From NCBI RefSeq assembly GCF_000004195.4, contig NC_030683.2, positions 67,010,764 through 67,074,763 of the forward strand: a stretch of 64,000 bases of DNA. The letters are read 5' to 3'. The notes beneath the pieces were generated by a model that saw only the letters and a list, made by a program, of their open reading frames with translations, ran no database searches and was not told the DNA's origin. The first letter of the stretch is position 1. Each line of letters opens with the position of its first letter. A program made the position numbers and the translations under genes. This DNA comes from Xenopus tropicalis (taxonomy: Eukaryota > Chordata > Amphibia > Anura > Pipidae). Positions 1 to 11,910 of this stretch are shown piece after piece.

Positions 1-330
1 GCAAAAAATTTGGGATACACAGATGCTGCTCAACTTTTTTTGAGATAACCTTGCCTACTCTGTCATGTCCGCACCCATTTTGATGCAACCACAAATTTTT
101 TTTCACAACAAAGTTTTGTGGAAGTTTCGCAAAGCAATTCACCAATGGTGAAATGTGGAAATTCTCTGTAAATCCATGCTTGGTCTAGTTCCCAGACCTT
201 AAGCTTGGAACCCCTAGCCAAGAAATAAACACAACCATGGGCAGAACATACATGTAAAAGCTCATGGTCTAAATTTAAAAGTATATAAAATCTAAAATGA
301 GCCATGCCTGGTTGAAAAAGAGAAATGTCT
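1..330 (+). mobile_element. MITE family A fragment (AGTGATGAG-type)
   Basis: Stretch with the same ordered blocks as the better copies at 15864 and 18341: a 'TGTCCGCA' block, a 'GTTTCGCAAA' block, a 'GGCGAAATGCGGAAATT'-like block and a 'GAATCCATGCCTGG' block. The left terminal repeat lies outside the window. Family A is named here only for reference: a non-coding repeat whose ends read AGTGATGAG...CTCATCACT. The small minus-strand frame across it is not a gene. Confidence 0.6.
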
Positions 331-339
331 TTTGTTTAT

Positions 340-3330
340 AAATCCGTACTCTACCAGCAAATTTTAATGTATAAGAATCATGGATCAGAAACGATAAATG
401 CTATATCAAAGAATAGTAGATTACTGATGATTCTCAAACAGACTTTTAGGGTAATGTTCCATAGAGAGATTAGTCGCTCATGATAAATCTCTGCTACCGC
501 TGCATGCGGGGAGAAAGGTATGTTATTCTGGAGGGCTGTTTAGAGTAATTTTAGGGGATTTCAAAATAAAAGGCTAACATATTTAGCTAGAAGTGAATAA
601 TTAAGCAATCCTCTGTCACATTTTAATGTGTCTGGGACACTTCTGTAGTTGAGTATTTAATGAAAGTTTGATTGAGAAAGCCACAGGGAAGCATATTTCA
701 TATAAATGCAAGCTAAAACTCCACACTAATGCATTGTTTTTATATGCAATGATAAAAAAGGTATTTTAATAAATCCACAATGCCATAAAAAATGTCATTT
801 ATTGTGTGCTATATCTCTTTATGATCGAACAGCTGAGAGAATATAATCTGTTAGAACAGAAATATAGGAAAGAAAATGAGGGCTTTATAGCCGAAGGTCA
901 CCTCTTCTAAGATTTGATTTGTAACTGTACTGCTCTTGAAATCCAAGGACTTTAAATTTTTGTAACGGTCTGCAGGTTATGTAGCACCGGCTCCATCCGA
1001 TGAACTAATCAAAATATCATCATTATTACTTGGTCTTATCGAAAAAAGGCATAAACTGAACCCACTGCTCCACTGAATACTGTTTTGTTTGTGCTTGTTT
1101 TATTGCTTTGCCTGATTCATTTACTAGCCTTTCCCTTTTGAGAGGTCTTTGTATCAAAATACTTTCAGTACAAAACTTGGATGGATATTTTTTTTTATTA
1201 TACTTAAGGGACTTGTTTTTAATGGCCCTGGAGTATTCACAAATCTAACCTGGCAATATATTTAAATCATTGAAATGGGAAAATCAACATTTCCCCTGCC
1301 TGTAGTTTCAAGGAAATATATTTACTATATCTTTAATGCTACAGAAAGTTTTTTTTCAGCCTGATCTGAATCAACTAGCAGTTGGCATGTGGCAACAAGG
1401 TTGAATCTATTGGACGAGTGTCTTTTTAACCTCAACTACTATGTTTCTGGGTTACTTGACTGCAAATTATTACTGCTATTTTTTTCAGAAAAGGGATCTT
1501 GATATAGAAACATTTTGAATTCCATTTTATATTTGGTTTCAATGTTCTTGATTCAAACTTTAGCATAAATCTCCATCCTTAGTGAGCAGATTCATCACCG
1601 GCACTAAATAAATTTTGCACTGTAAAAAATGTAAACTGTTTTCTTAACAAATTTGATGAAATGGAGTCCTGCAGTTGTGGTGAAATATTCTAAGCAAGCA
1701 GAATCACAATAGCTACAGTCTGGATTTAAATTCATTGGAAGGCTTAAGAAAATCCACCTCATAAGATGTACAGTATAGATAATTGTTTAGGAATAAAATC
1801 ATACAGTAAATTCTATGAAACCTACTGGACAATAAGAGCAATACTATACAGAACCAGTTTACTAAATCAATGCAATCTTTCTTAGTTTTGCCAATTTTCA
1901 AACCAGCAATACAAACAGTTATGGATTTTGACTATATATATATATTTTTTTTTTTATCATTTTTTTAAATCAGCGCCCTATATTGGTTATCTTTAAAAAC
2001 TTTAATCTGCAATTTACCATGATTAAGATTTAATCTACTACTGTCTGTCTATAGCGGTAATATAAAAAATAAATATGATACTACATTTCACTTTGATATG
2101 CTTGTCTGCTGAAAGCAATACAGACTCCAAACTACCTCTAAAAATTAATTTGGATATACCACATTCACATGGTTATAAATTAGTAAAAGAATTCCCATTT
2201 CTGAAGGTAGTTCATAAACTATGTTATACAGCCTGATCTCATGATCCCTTTTGAATAAGAAACCCCACAATTCGCCTCATTGTAGCAAAGGACTGCTTTT
2301 GTTAGCAACCCTACACTTTTACTTGTAGAAGTTAGCTGTTCCCTACTGTTTACTGAGGCCTGCTTTTTTAGGTTCAGTAGCACAATCCACCCTCCCTATA
2401 GGTTTAGCCAAAGAGACCTAAAGGTATTAACCCCTCCCCTTTATACAAAAGAATACAATATGACAGCCCTAAACCTATAGGACATTTTTAGCTTCTACTG
2501 GGCATGTACAACCTAAATGAAACTTGGAGGAAAATGTATTAACATTCTGAGTTTTGCGGTTTTAGAGTCTTTTGAAACCATGACTAAGTTCATTTCCATT
2601 AAAACCAATGACTAGTCATTTATTACAAGATCTGAACTAAAAAAGAAAGAATGAAAAAAGACGTGTAAAAAAACTCAATTTCTTAGTATTGTCACACAAA
2701 TGTGAACACCAAAAAAACATGAAAACCTCTAAAACCACAAAGCAAAGACAGATCTTCCAGTTGTAAAATTAATACCTGCCATTTACTTTAACATGATCTT
2801 GACAGCTTTTAGATGGCGTATTAGTTCTTTCAGATTTGTCATAGTTTTGTTGCATAATAAATTGCGAAAGATCACTTTTTTTCATGACAAAATCATATTT
2901 TGGAGCATAAAAATACAATTGTGAAAAACAAATTGAACATTAGTAAATGCCCCTTTTAGCCTCTACTTCTATTTCAAACTATTTATAAATTGTATATAAC
3001 CTGATTTAGTTGTGATGCAATATGGATAACTCTTAATTATTCTTCATGAACTGATAAAATCAAAAGATTAAATCCTAAAATAATATGTTACTTTCAGTGT
3101 ATACTTATAAATGATAATTTAAAAATAGAGGGAAACCACAGCCAATAATTTAAATCATTCTTATTAAGGTCTAGTAGAATAATGAAGATATAATGCAAAG
3201 ACTGTTAAAGGAGATTTCATGTGAGATCAAACCATTGGAACTTAAAAGTATACTTCTAAATTATCAGATGTATTTTTACATGTTATAATTGTAACAAACT
3301 GAGTAAAAGCTGTACAAAAGAGAAAATAGA
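340..3330. other. AT-rich sequence, no gene seen
   Basis: About 3 kb with no convincing coding frame, RNA gene or recognised repeat. Small features: a TA/T tract near 1936-1960 and a short inverted repeat, CCTATAGGTTTAGC near 2394 against its complement near 2468-2481. It could be intergenic or intronic. Confidence 0.6.
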
Positions 3331-3337
3331 AATGCAG

Positions 3338-4172
3338 TGTAGGGACCCATAGGGTTTACATGCCCCTATGGCTTTAAACCCTACAGCTTCCTAGTTTATG
3401 CTGTTACTGGGCAAAGACCCATGTATCTAGTTTATCCTTTGCACTTATGCCTTATTGGTTATTTGGGTTGACCACACCTCTTGCACTCTCATATAGTGTT
3501 TAGCAGGAGGGTGTGACTTCCTCTTTGGCTGCCTCTGTGTCTCAGGTGAAGGTCCACTAAGCCTGGGATCAACAGGACCCCAGTAAAGCCATAATTTACC
3601 CTAGAGTCATCACCTACTCTAGTGAAGTCGGGGACAGGGACCCCGAGAACAAGGACCAGTTAGATATTTACTCCTGTCAAACATTTTCTAAGAAAGTGAG
3701 ATAGAGAGGGAAGTAAGCAAAAGCAGTTTTGGCTCCACCAAGGAAAGTAGCTGGAAGTACCCTTCCATACAAGCACTGTTGCCTCAGCATAGGGCCATGG
3801 TTAAGGCATAGGGGGCAGGCAGTACCTAAACCCTGATCCACAGTTGGCTGTATGACTCTTAAAGCTAGAGGTATTCAACCTGAGGACTGAGTTATCTATC
3901 CAAACTGCTTCCATAGGGGTGACAAGCTGACCAGGTGCATTTACCCAGCCCAGACTCTAAAGGAGGTGGGATAAACTGGTGTGCACCCTCTCTTTGCTGT
4001 CCTCAGGGAGTACGATCATATAACATCTGTATGTGAGTATATTGAAATAACCCTGCATATTGATTGTTGCTGACAATAAACCAGTTCTATTGTTCAACTG
4101 CAAGAACTTTCTGGCATTCATATTTGCTAATCTGCACTGCACACAGCTACAGTGAGTTGTAGTTATACTACA
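3338..4172 (+). repeat. LTR-like block (possible solo LTR)
   Basis: Composition shifts sharply to a mixed-GC block that begins TGTAGGG and can be ended at ACTACA, with a polyadenylation signal AATAAA at 4075-4080 about 95 bases before the end. This is the arrangement expected of an LTR (TG...CA, late poly(A) signal). No target duplication is visible and there is no second copy in the window. It might be a different family from the BEL element downstream, or the 5' LTR of a rearranged one. The minus-strand frame at 3957-4142 is not convincing. Confidence 0.35.
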
Positions 4173-4460
4173 CCCTAGCTCCGCTAGTCACTTCCATTTA
4201 ATGAAGACCCATCTTGAAGGATTGAGTCACATGTACCCCATGCTGTAAACCTAGCCGTGCTTTGACATTTTTACAGCCAAATAGTGTTTACAGTAGAATT
4301 TAAGATTTTATCAAAGATTTATTTCTGATACTTATAGAGGACAATTTGTTGGGTTGCACCCTTTCCATTCCACACTACCAGAACCAAACTGCCTAATGAT
4401 TGTGAGCAAGCCATTTCCAGATTTGTCTCACTGCAGAGAACTCTTAAGAGCAAGCCCGAA

Positions 4461-5519
4461 ATGAAAGACTACTTTGTTGCATTTATGAAGAATATATTTG
4501 AAAATGATCATGCGGAACCAGCCCCACCACTACAAGAACATGATGAATGCTGGTACCTACCTTCCTTTGGCGTGTATCACCCACGCAAACCAAAACAAAT
4601 TAGGGTGGTATTCGACTTAAGTGCCAAGTATCAAGGTATATCTCTCAATGATGTTCTTCTCACTGGTCCCAACCTAACTAACAACCTTGTGGGAGTGCTC
4701 ATGAGGTTCAGAAGGGAGCCACTTGCAATCACGGCCGATATCCAGCAGATTTTCCATTGTTTTATCGTACGAGAGGATCACAGAAATTTCCTCAGATTCC
4801 TCTGGCACCACAACAATGACATTAACAGTGTAATAATAGAATATTGCATGAAAGTGCATGTCTTTGGTAGCAGTCCATCACTTTCCGTTGCAACATATGG
4901 CCTAAGAAGGACTGCTCGCGAGGGTGAAAATGAGTATGGTGCAGATGGCATTTTGTAGAAAGAGACTTCTACGTGGATGACGGCCTAAAATATTTACCAA
5001 CAGATGAAGAGGCTATCAACCTGCTCAAAAGGACACAAAGCTAACCTGAGGCTCCATAAGATCGCTTCAAACAGCACTGCTGTAATGAAAGCCTTTCAAC
5101 CTGATGATCATGCCACAGAATTTAAAGACTTAAATTTGGCAATAGACAATCCACCCATTCAAAGAAGCCTTGGCTTAAGATGGGACTTATTGAATGACAC
5201 ATTTGGTTTCCAGGTTACCACCACAGACAAACCATTTACAAGGCATGGTGTCCTGTCAGTAGTGAACAGCCTATATGACCCACTGGGGTTTGTAGCACCC
5301 ATCGCCATACAAGGTAAACCTTTACTAAGACAGCTATCAGAGACTGTTAAAGACTGGGACAATCCTTTACCAACTGATAAACAATCAAAATGGGAGTCTT
5401 GGAAGCAATCTCTAAAGGATCTAGAGGAACTCCACATACCTAGGTGCTACACTTCAACTTCTCTTGCTGAAAGTCAGAGGAGATTCATATTTTCTCAGAT
5501 GCGTCTACTGAGGCCATAG
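4461..5519 (+). pseudogene. BEL/Pao reverse transcriptase, frameshifted
   Basis: Two plus-strand open stretches (4461-4958 and 5004-5519) in the same frame flank a short piece in another frame. The first carries the RT fingers/palm with a 'VFDLSAKYQGISLND' stretch and 'ADIQQIF' (motif A, first catalytic Asp). The catalytic YVDDG box is intact at 4969-4983 but lies in the +1 frame, so indels on both sides isolate it. The second open stretch carries the RT connection region ('YDPLGFVAP'), characteristic of BEL/Pao pol. Family function: copying element RNA to cDNA in cytoplasmic particles. This copy is dead. Assignment is by family pattern; the RT domain itself is very clear. Confidence 0.85.
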
Positions 5520-6195
5520 CAGTTGTGGCCTACCTGAAGGTAAGAGACACCTGTGGTCAACCTCATATAGGTTTTCTGTTTGGCAAGGCTAAGTTAGCAC
5601 CAAAACCTGAGCACACAATCCCAAGACTTGAACTTTGTTGAGCTGTATTAGCAGTAGAGATTGCAGACTTTATTTTGTGTGAGCTGGATATTCACATTGA
5701 TGCTGTTAAATTCTACACAGACAGTAAAGTTGTTCTAGGCTACATATACAATCAGACAAGACTCTTTTATGTGTATGTAAGCAATCGTGTAGAAAGAATC
5801 AGAAAATCAACCAAACCTGAAAAGTGGCAGTACCATCTGAAATTAACCCTGCAGACCATGCAACCAGGCCAGTGTCCACAGCTATCTTTGCAGGTACACC
5901 CTGGCTAATGGATCCTGAATTCTTACTAGATAACTCAGAGGCTACAACTACTACAGGTGTCTTCAGTCTCTTAGATACTGACAGAGATCCTGAGATTCGT
6001 CCTGGCATTCCAACCCTTGCCACAAGAGCTGAGCAAGGATTCAATGCTTCTCCAAGTGGACAAGACTTGTATGCACCATTGCAAGGTCAGTCCATATTGC
6101 ACAATGTTACCATACAATATCTAAGGATGGTAAAACCTGCTGTGGTGGCACCTATGCCACAAATCACCCACTGCAGCAGATATTGCTCAAAGTGA
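5520..6195 (+). pseudogene. BEL/Pao RNase H region and linker, broken
   Basis: After the RT stop at 5519 the frame changes and RNase H-like sequence follows: 'PRLELC' then a TGA near 5639, then an open stretch 5675-5908 with 'FYTDSKVVLGYI' (an RNase H Asp motif). Another shift leads to 5824-6195, whose 'INPADHATR' motif is typical of the end of RNase H in LTR elements. The family role is degradation of RNA in the RNA-DNA hybrid. Stops and two frame changes make it non-functional. Sequence from about 6195 to 6382 continues the linker toward integrase, with further stops. Confidence 0.75.
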
Positions 6196-6382
6196 GCGAA
6201 TCATCATACTGTGTGTACAGCAGCATGTATTTTCTGCAGAAATCAGATGCATTCTTAATAAGGAAAACATTTCCAAAAATAGTCCTATTGCCAACCTGAA
6301 CCCAGTAATTGACAGTGACAGCATGTTAAGGGTTGGTGGCCGCTTGAACAAGGCCACAATACAAGGAAATGAATAAAATCCT

Positions 6383-7123
6383 TTGATAATACCTGGTCAC
6401 CATCACATTGCCACATTGCTTATTCGCCATCACCATGAGCAAGTCAAGCACCAAGGCAGACATTTTACTGAGGGTGCTATAAGAGCTGCAGGACTTTGGA
6501 TTACTGGTGTAAAAAGACAGATAAGTAATGTAATTCTCAAGTGTATCCAGTGCCGTAAATTAAGGGGAAAAATTCAACAGATGTCAGACTTGCAAGCTGA
6601 CAGGGTGAGCACTGGTCCTCCCTTCACTCATGTTGGCCTGGATGTCTTTGGGCCATGGACAGTTATGGCACGGAGGACTCGAGGTGGTGAAGCATATAAC
6701 AAACGGTGGGCAGTGTTGTTCACCTGCATGAGTGTGCGTGCAGTACACATTGCGGTCATTGAGTCTATGGATACCTCCAGCTTCATCAATGCTCTTAGGC
6801 GATTCCTTGCAATCAGAGGGCCAGTGAAACAGTTGAGATCAAACTGTGGGACTAACTTCACTGGAGCCTGCAGAGAGCTACAGTTTGAAACTAAACCTGT
6901 CAAAGACTATTTAGCCAGTAATGGTTGTACATTCAATCCTCCCCAATGGATGGATTTGAATTCCACAAGGCTCACTTATGAAATCCTTACTACATTCCTT
7001 GCAGAAATATCTGCCATAATCAATGCAAGACCTCTAGTTCCAGTGTCTACAGATCCAGAATTTCCAGTCATCCTTACCCCAGCCACTCTTCTCACCCAGA
7101 AATGCTCCTGTTCCACCTGGTGA
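6383..7123 (+). pseudogene. BEL/Pao integrase, catalytically disabled
   Basis: 246-residue open frame. Residues about 16-57 form the zinc-binding HHCC module (His18, His23, Cys54, Cys57). The core starts with 'VGLDVFGPW' (first catalytic Asp at residue 87). The second catalytic Asp is replaced by Asn154 in 'LRSNCGTNF' (codon AAC at 6842-6844; consistent with G-to-A). The segment that should carry the catalytic Glu is missing: 'NPPQ' at about residues 186-189 runs almost directly into 'LTYEILTTF'. Family role: insertion of cDNA into the genome. This copy lacks two of three active-site residues. The frame breaks at 7123 before the C-terminal domain. Confidence 0.85.
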
Positions 7124-7163
7124 CTTTGCAGCAGGAAACCTTTACCAGAGTCACTGGAAGCGT

Positions 7164-7460
7164 GTGCAACACCTGGCCAACTACTACTGGAACAGATGGA
7201 ATAAGGAATACCTCACTCTTTTGCAAGGACGCAGAAAGTGGCAAAGACTGACTCCTAATCTACAGGTAGGAGACCTTGTCCTACTAAAAGATCAACAAGT
7301 TCAGAGGATCAATTGGCCATTGGGACTTATTTCAAAGATCATTCCTAGTGATGATGGAAAGGTACGTAAGGTGGAAGTGAGAGTTGCCAAGGATGGTACC
7401 ACAAAGACTTTCAATCGTCCCATCACTGAACTTATACTGCTCTTACCTTTTGAGCACTGA
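7164..7460 (+). pseudogene. BEL/Pao pol C-terminal domain (DUF5641-like)
   Basis: 98-residue frame with 'YYWNRWNKEYLTLLQGRRKW', 'VGDLVLLKD', 'WPLGLI' and 'DGKVRKVEV' in order, the pattern of the small domain closing BEL/Pao pol proteins (DUF5641). It ends in a natural-looking stop at 7458-7460. It is separated from integrase by one frameshift near 7123-7163. Probably DNA or chromatin binding during integration; that role is inferred from its position. Confidence 0.8.
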
Positions 7461-7673
7461 ACTCTTAATTTGCTTAAAGTAAAACACTCCCATTGATACC
7501 GAAGGGAACCTGCTATGGACATACGGTTTACAATGCCATGTTTGTTGTATTGCATGCTTGTTTCTTATGTTTATTTTGCACTTCATAACTGCTTATGCAC
7601 TTATGTTTATTTTGCACTTCATAACTACTGTTATGTTTATACTATAGTGATATCCAAAGATACCAGACAGGGA

Positions 7674-8030
7674 GTGTGCTGCCCCAGCAGTTAACATTTC
7701 TGTATTATGTTTAAAGTTAATAGTTTACATGCATATCCATTGTTACACTGCCACTTAGTGACCAAGGTCATATTGCAACTTGTTTACTTCCAAGCCTGTA
7801 TACCCTCCCATTCCCTTCCTTTTATGTGACTTCAGTTCCTCCCATCATGCCATTCATGTTCCTGCTTTCCACGTGTGAGGAGCTATTCCAGGGGTTAGGA
7901 AAGCATTATTCCTTTTGACCTCCAGCATTTGTCCATCCACCCCAACATTTGTTCACCCACAACAAATAAAGAACCTTTTGTGGATTCCAAGTGTCTAGTG
8001 AGTTCTGCTATCTGGCAAAGATTGCCCACA
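7674..8030 (+). repeat. Candidate BEL 3' LTR
   Basis: About 210 bases after the pol stop, TGTGCTGCCCC begins a block containing AATAAA at 7965-7970 and ending at ...TTGCCCACA (8030). TG...CA ends and a late poly(A) signal fit a short LTR. No 5' partner was found for comparison, so the boundaries are approximate. A short direct duplication, TTATGTTTATTTTGCACTTC, lies just upstream near 7566 and 7602. Confidence 0.5.
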
Positions 8031-8130
8031 GTGGTTGTGCCCAGCTCCATACAGGCCCAGAGAGAGAGGTCTCAGGGGAAACTCAGCCATTATCACAGCA
8101 AATGGAGTCAGAATATGGTGTAATAAATGC

Positions 8131-8290
8131 TATTAGCTTTAATATTTAGTATTTAGTAAGAAAAAATGCCTATTGACTCCTACTGCATTTTGGTGAAGGA
8201 AAAGTGCCCATTGATGCCATTGTATTTTTGATGCGGGAAAATGCCAGCTTAAATCAGTGAATTTGTGCATTTTGTGCAAGCTAGGAGGGA
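8131..8290. mobile_element. MITE family A internal fragment
   Basis: Contains repeated 'AAAATGCC(T/C)ATTGA' blocks ('aaaaaatgcctattgact', 'aaaagtgcccattgatg') like those inside the family A copies at 14911 and 51213. No terminal repeats are preserved. Confidence 0.45.
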
Positions 8291-8760
8291 AAAAATGGAC
8301 CTACTGGAGGATTGGGGATGAAAGAGACATGCAGCAGCCAGCAGAAGAAAGCGAAGAAACAAAATGATTAAGGAAGGCTACAGGAAGCACAGAGGGGAAG
8401 AAACAGTTGTGAAATGGGGCCCTGGAGGGTATGGAGGTGAAAAGACACAGACAAAAGTCAGCAGAGGGGAAGGGAGAGAGCAGAAGTTAAACCTGTGGGC
8501 TTTAAAGGAACTGATGTAAAAGGGATGTGTGGATGGGAATGGACATAAGGGAAGGAAAAGAGGCAGAAAGAACCAACTGGAGAATGTGGTGAAAACAGAG
8601 GTGAAAGGGACCCCAGGAAGAGATCAGAGGGGAATGCAGGGGCTGTAGATCATATATATCTGGTCACCTTGGAGTTACGTGACCTGAATAAAAGCATGGA
8701 CACATACCTCCTCAGTGATTCTATTATCTTTATAAAGTAGGGGTGCAATATCCACTTTAT
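8291..8760. other. Purine-rich stretch with late AATAAA
   Basis: A strongly G+A-biased plus strand from 8291 to 8640 is followed by 'CCTGAATAAAAGCATGG' near 8681. This resembles the leader/LTR end of an LTR element, but there is no coding sequence and no second copy, so the assignment stays open. Confidence 0.3.
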
Positions 8761-8797
8761 ATATATTTGTGTGTGTAAAAGGCTTTAAGACATTTTG

Positions 8798-9031
8798 GGC
8801 CAGATTCTATTTCATGACAAAAGCTTATCACTTAATTCAATTCTATATTTCACACAAAGCCAAATATAATTTAATAAGAAACCTATCACATGTAAACTTC
8901 TATTATTGGAGTCTGTGGGATAAACTGGAACTGAATTTGGAGAAAAGTTTTTCTCCTCAAATTGAATCTTACTCATAAGTGTTTAAGTGATAAACCATAA
9001 AATTATGTTTTCTCATAAATTGAATGTGGCC
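8798..9031. mobile_element. MITE family B (GGCCAGATTC palindrome)
   Basis: Starts GGCCAGATTC and ends with a near-complement (GAATGTGGCC). Internal arms repeat the theme of 'TTATCA' and 'TGATAAACC' around a centre containing 'GAACTGAATTTGGAGAA'. Two further copies lie at 16436 and 16966. No coding capacity. Family B is a local label. Confidence 0.7.
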
Positions 9032-9721
9032 CAATGTACATTAACTTTTAAAAACAATGTATTATTATGAATAAAAAGTGGGTACTCCCTGCTTTGAAAT
9101 AAAACATCTAAGAGTGTGAAAAGTGTGAATACAAATCTTTTATGCTTTATAATTAAAGATTCATTTTTCAGCTGAAGTATTAACTTAAAGATCTGCTTGT
9201 GTTTTTTGCCTTATTTTTATTTAAAGGTTGGTTTAAAGGCATTGCTCTTCTAGATGAAAAGTCAGTAAATATACACATAAATCATATTTAATTCCATCAT
9301 TGCCATTCAGATAGTACTTGTGAGCTTGCCATCAAGTATGACTTGCTGATATAAAAATTTGTGATTGCACAATGAAGACAGCCAAATTAGAAATTAATGG
9401 ACCTTATCACAAAGATATTTTCAAAGGAGTGGGAAGCAGACAACCTTGGTTTTCATTTTTAAGCATTTTTGCTTAATGAATTGATATATATAGTTAAGTA
9501 AAGAGAATTGCATTGAGTATACATTCAGTTGTAGATTTTTTTCATCTTCCCTTGGATCTAACAAAAGAATTCAGAGCCTAAGAGCAACAGCAGTTACAGT
9601 TGTATTTTTCAGGTTTGTATAATCCAAGCATGGATTTACTTAACAGTATTACACATTAATAAAATGATACCACAATCAGTGGGTCATTGAGTATAATGTT
9701 TTTTTCATACATGAAGGTTCC
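9032..9721. other. AT-rich spacer, nothing recognised
   Basis: No coding frame or repeat could be supported between the family B MITE and the DIRS element. Confidence 0.5.
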
Positions 9722-9732
9722 ATGGAAGAACT

Positions 9733-9840
9733 GTGCCAGCATTTGTTTCTTGGCCCCTCCCACCCCGCCTACCAATCAGACTGTCCCTCCCTTAACAAAC
9801 CTTTAAGTACCCCTGTAGGTACCCACCTACCTTGTCTTTT
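9733..9840 (+). repeat. DIRS left inverted terminal repeat (partial)
   Basis: 'TTTAAGTACCCCTGTAGGTA' (from about 9801) followed by 'CCCACCTACCTTGT' is the complement of 14754-14785. Further out, 'CAGCATTTGTTTCTTGGCCCC' at 9738 loosely matches the complement of the right repeat. The outermost part, ending in AAGGGAGAATTG on the right side, is absent, and about 45 bases near 9764-9803 have no counterpart. Confidence 0.75.
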
Positions 9841-10669
9841 TTCTTTCTGTCCTGTCTATAGTGTTAGGGTATCTACCAGCTGGGTATATTCCTTAAGTGG
9901 CACCAAATGCTGCTTGGATGAATTGGGCAGAGTGCTCCCATCTCCCTTCCCTTCTCAGAAGTTGAGGAGGCAGCGGGTTCTGTATCCGTGTGTTTGCCTT
10001 TAGTGTCACTATTTCGGCTGCACATCATTTTCAGAAGTCTTGAGGTTGTGGCATGTAAGTGGCTCTTTGAGGTTGCTTGTGCCAGGGGATCCTTCTTCCT
10101 GCTTTGGGCGGGTGTTTCCTCCCCAGGGCATTTGATTTCGGCCATCTTGGTTAAGGGTTTTTTTCCTTCCAATCGCTTCTTCGGCATGCGTTCCAAGCCT
10201 GCGTTCCAAAGGACGGAAGTTTGCCGCTTCGTACTTCCGGTCGCGCTTGTTTTAAACTTGGCGCGCTTGGCATTCGCGCTGCCCTCTTTTCTTTGCTGAA
10301 GGAGTTTCCCTTCTCTATTCCTGAGGCTCTATTCTCCTCATCTTCAAGTTGGTAGGTTATTTTGGGCTTCAGTGGGATTTCCTTATTTTTTTGCAATGTA
10401 TTAGTATTGCTTCAATGCATAATTTTACTGCAGCTACTTTTTCATGTTTTTATCTGCATCTCCCTTTGTAGTTTTTCTTGGTGAGATTCTCTTAGCTTTT
10501 CTTTTACCAGAATTTTGGTCTGTTTATCTGCAGTGTTTCTGTTCTTCTCTATGGATTCCTCAGCCTCAAATGCCTCTGCCTTCCAAGCTAGGTAGGTCCC
10601 TCTTCTTTTCCTTCTTTGTCCTTCCCTATTTTCATTGTTCTTATTTTTCTTATTTTGTTTTTTGGTAGC

Positions 10670-11910
10670 TTGCCAGAAGATGGTCCGTCCAAAAAACGTA
10701 AAGGCAATTCTAAAGCTCCATCCTCGTCTGAATGCGTAGGCGGCTTCAATGCTCCTCTTCCGGGGAAAAAGTTTTGTAGTTGCTGCTGGAGAGATTTCTA
10801 CTGCTCCATCTGTAGAACCTGAGGCTTCCTTTTCTGCTGGAGCTTGAGTCTGAGGAGAGAGTTGGGCCTCTGAGGATTCTTCTGAGGAAGATTGTTTATC
10901 TCCTTCTTTTCCTGTCGAGGATCTCTTGGATTCGGATGAGGATTTTGAGGGGGCCAGGGATTCCTTTGATTTGTCTTTAGTTTTTTTCTTTTAATAAGCT
11001 GACTCTAGGTGTTGATCAAGAGGCAGAAGGGTCAGTTACTCACAAAGTTTTGCCCACTCCAGTCAAGAATCGTCAGGCCTTTCCTCTATTTCAAGTTTCA
11101 GATCTCATTAAGACAGAATGGCGGAGAGCTGCAAAAAAGGTCTCTTTTGTCTCTCAAGGGACTATATTTTCCAAGCTTTATCTGTTCAAGGAGTCCGAAA
11201 TTAAAGATTGGGTTACAGTTCCCTCAGTTGATCCAGCTGTCATTCATCTTGCTAAGAAAACTACTCTTCCCATTGATGACTGTTCTGCTCTTAAAGATCC
11301 TATGGACAGACGTGTAAAGTCAGACCTTAGAAAGAGTTTTTCAGTGGCAGGGGGAGCCTGCAAGCCTGCTGTGGCTTTAATCTCAGTAGCCAAGGCAATG
11401 TCTTTTTGGATTGACGGCATAGATAAAGCCTTATCGGAAGGAGCGGATGTGAAGGAAATCTCTTCCAGTCTGGCGGAGTTAAAGTTGGCTGCGGGGTTTA
11501 TCTCGGAAGGGGCTGTTGGTCTCACTAGACTAGCAGCTAGGTCCATGGCCATTTCAGTCTCTTCAAGGAGAGCCCTTTGGCTTAGGTCTTGGGCAGCTGA
11601 TGTGTCTTCTAAAATGAGTCTCTGCACTCTTCCCTTTGAGGGTCTTCGTCTTTTTGGGCCAAAACTGGATGAGGTCATATCCAAGGCTTCGGGGGGAAAG
11701 AGTCTTTTCCTGCCTCAAGAAAAGAAGAAGCAGAAAGTGGCTCCTTTCAGAAATCCAAGTTTTCGTGGGTCATCTAAAAACAGATCTTCTCATCTTTCTT
11801 CCAGTTCTGCGGGGGAGAGTCCCAAGCCCTTTGCTTGGAAGAAGGGTCAAGCTTTCTTTCCTAAGGGAGAGAAGTCCAGATCTTCCCAGTCTTTCAAGAA
11901 GCTTTCCTGA
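10670..11910 (+). pseudogene. DIRS gag-like ORF1, frame broken
   Basis: The N-terminal part (10670-10822) has a basic 'PSKKRKG' stretch and a Cys-rich 'CSCCWRDFYCSIC' cluster, then a stop at 10820-10822. A Ser/acidic stretch follows ('SEDSSEED', 'DLLDSDEDFEG', 10870-10960), ending in tandem stops near 10995. The main open part runs 11000-11910 and is well preserved: 'VLPTPVKNRQAFPLF', a central helical region (residues about 90-200 of the 11050 frame) and a basic Ser/Lys-rich tail. The order (Cys cluster, acidic, helical, basic) is what I expect of DIRS gag, the particle protein. Two frame breaks in the N-terminal half suggest decay. It overlaps the pol reading frame near 11880-11910. Confidence 0.7.

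Larger units (their letters stand above)
4380..8030 (+). mobile_element. BEL/Pao LTR retrotransposon, 5'-truncated and decayed
   Basis: A series of plus-strand frames reads in order as RT, RNase H, integrase zinc finger, integrase core and C-terminal domain, typical of BEL/Pao pol. Gag and protease regions are absent and no matching 5' LTR is seen, so the copy is 5'-truncated. Reading frame changes at least five times. A candidate 3' LTR follows. This copy cannot encode a working protein. Confidence 0.85.

Noticed and set aside
11244..11684. 146-residue minus-strand frame in the DIRS gag region
   Set aside because: Antisense shadow of the well-supported gag frame.
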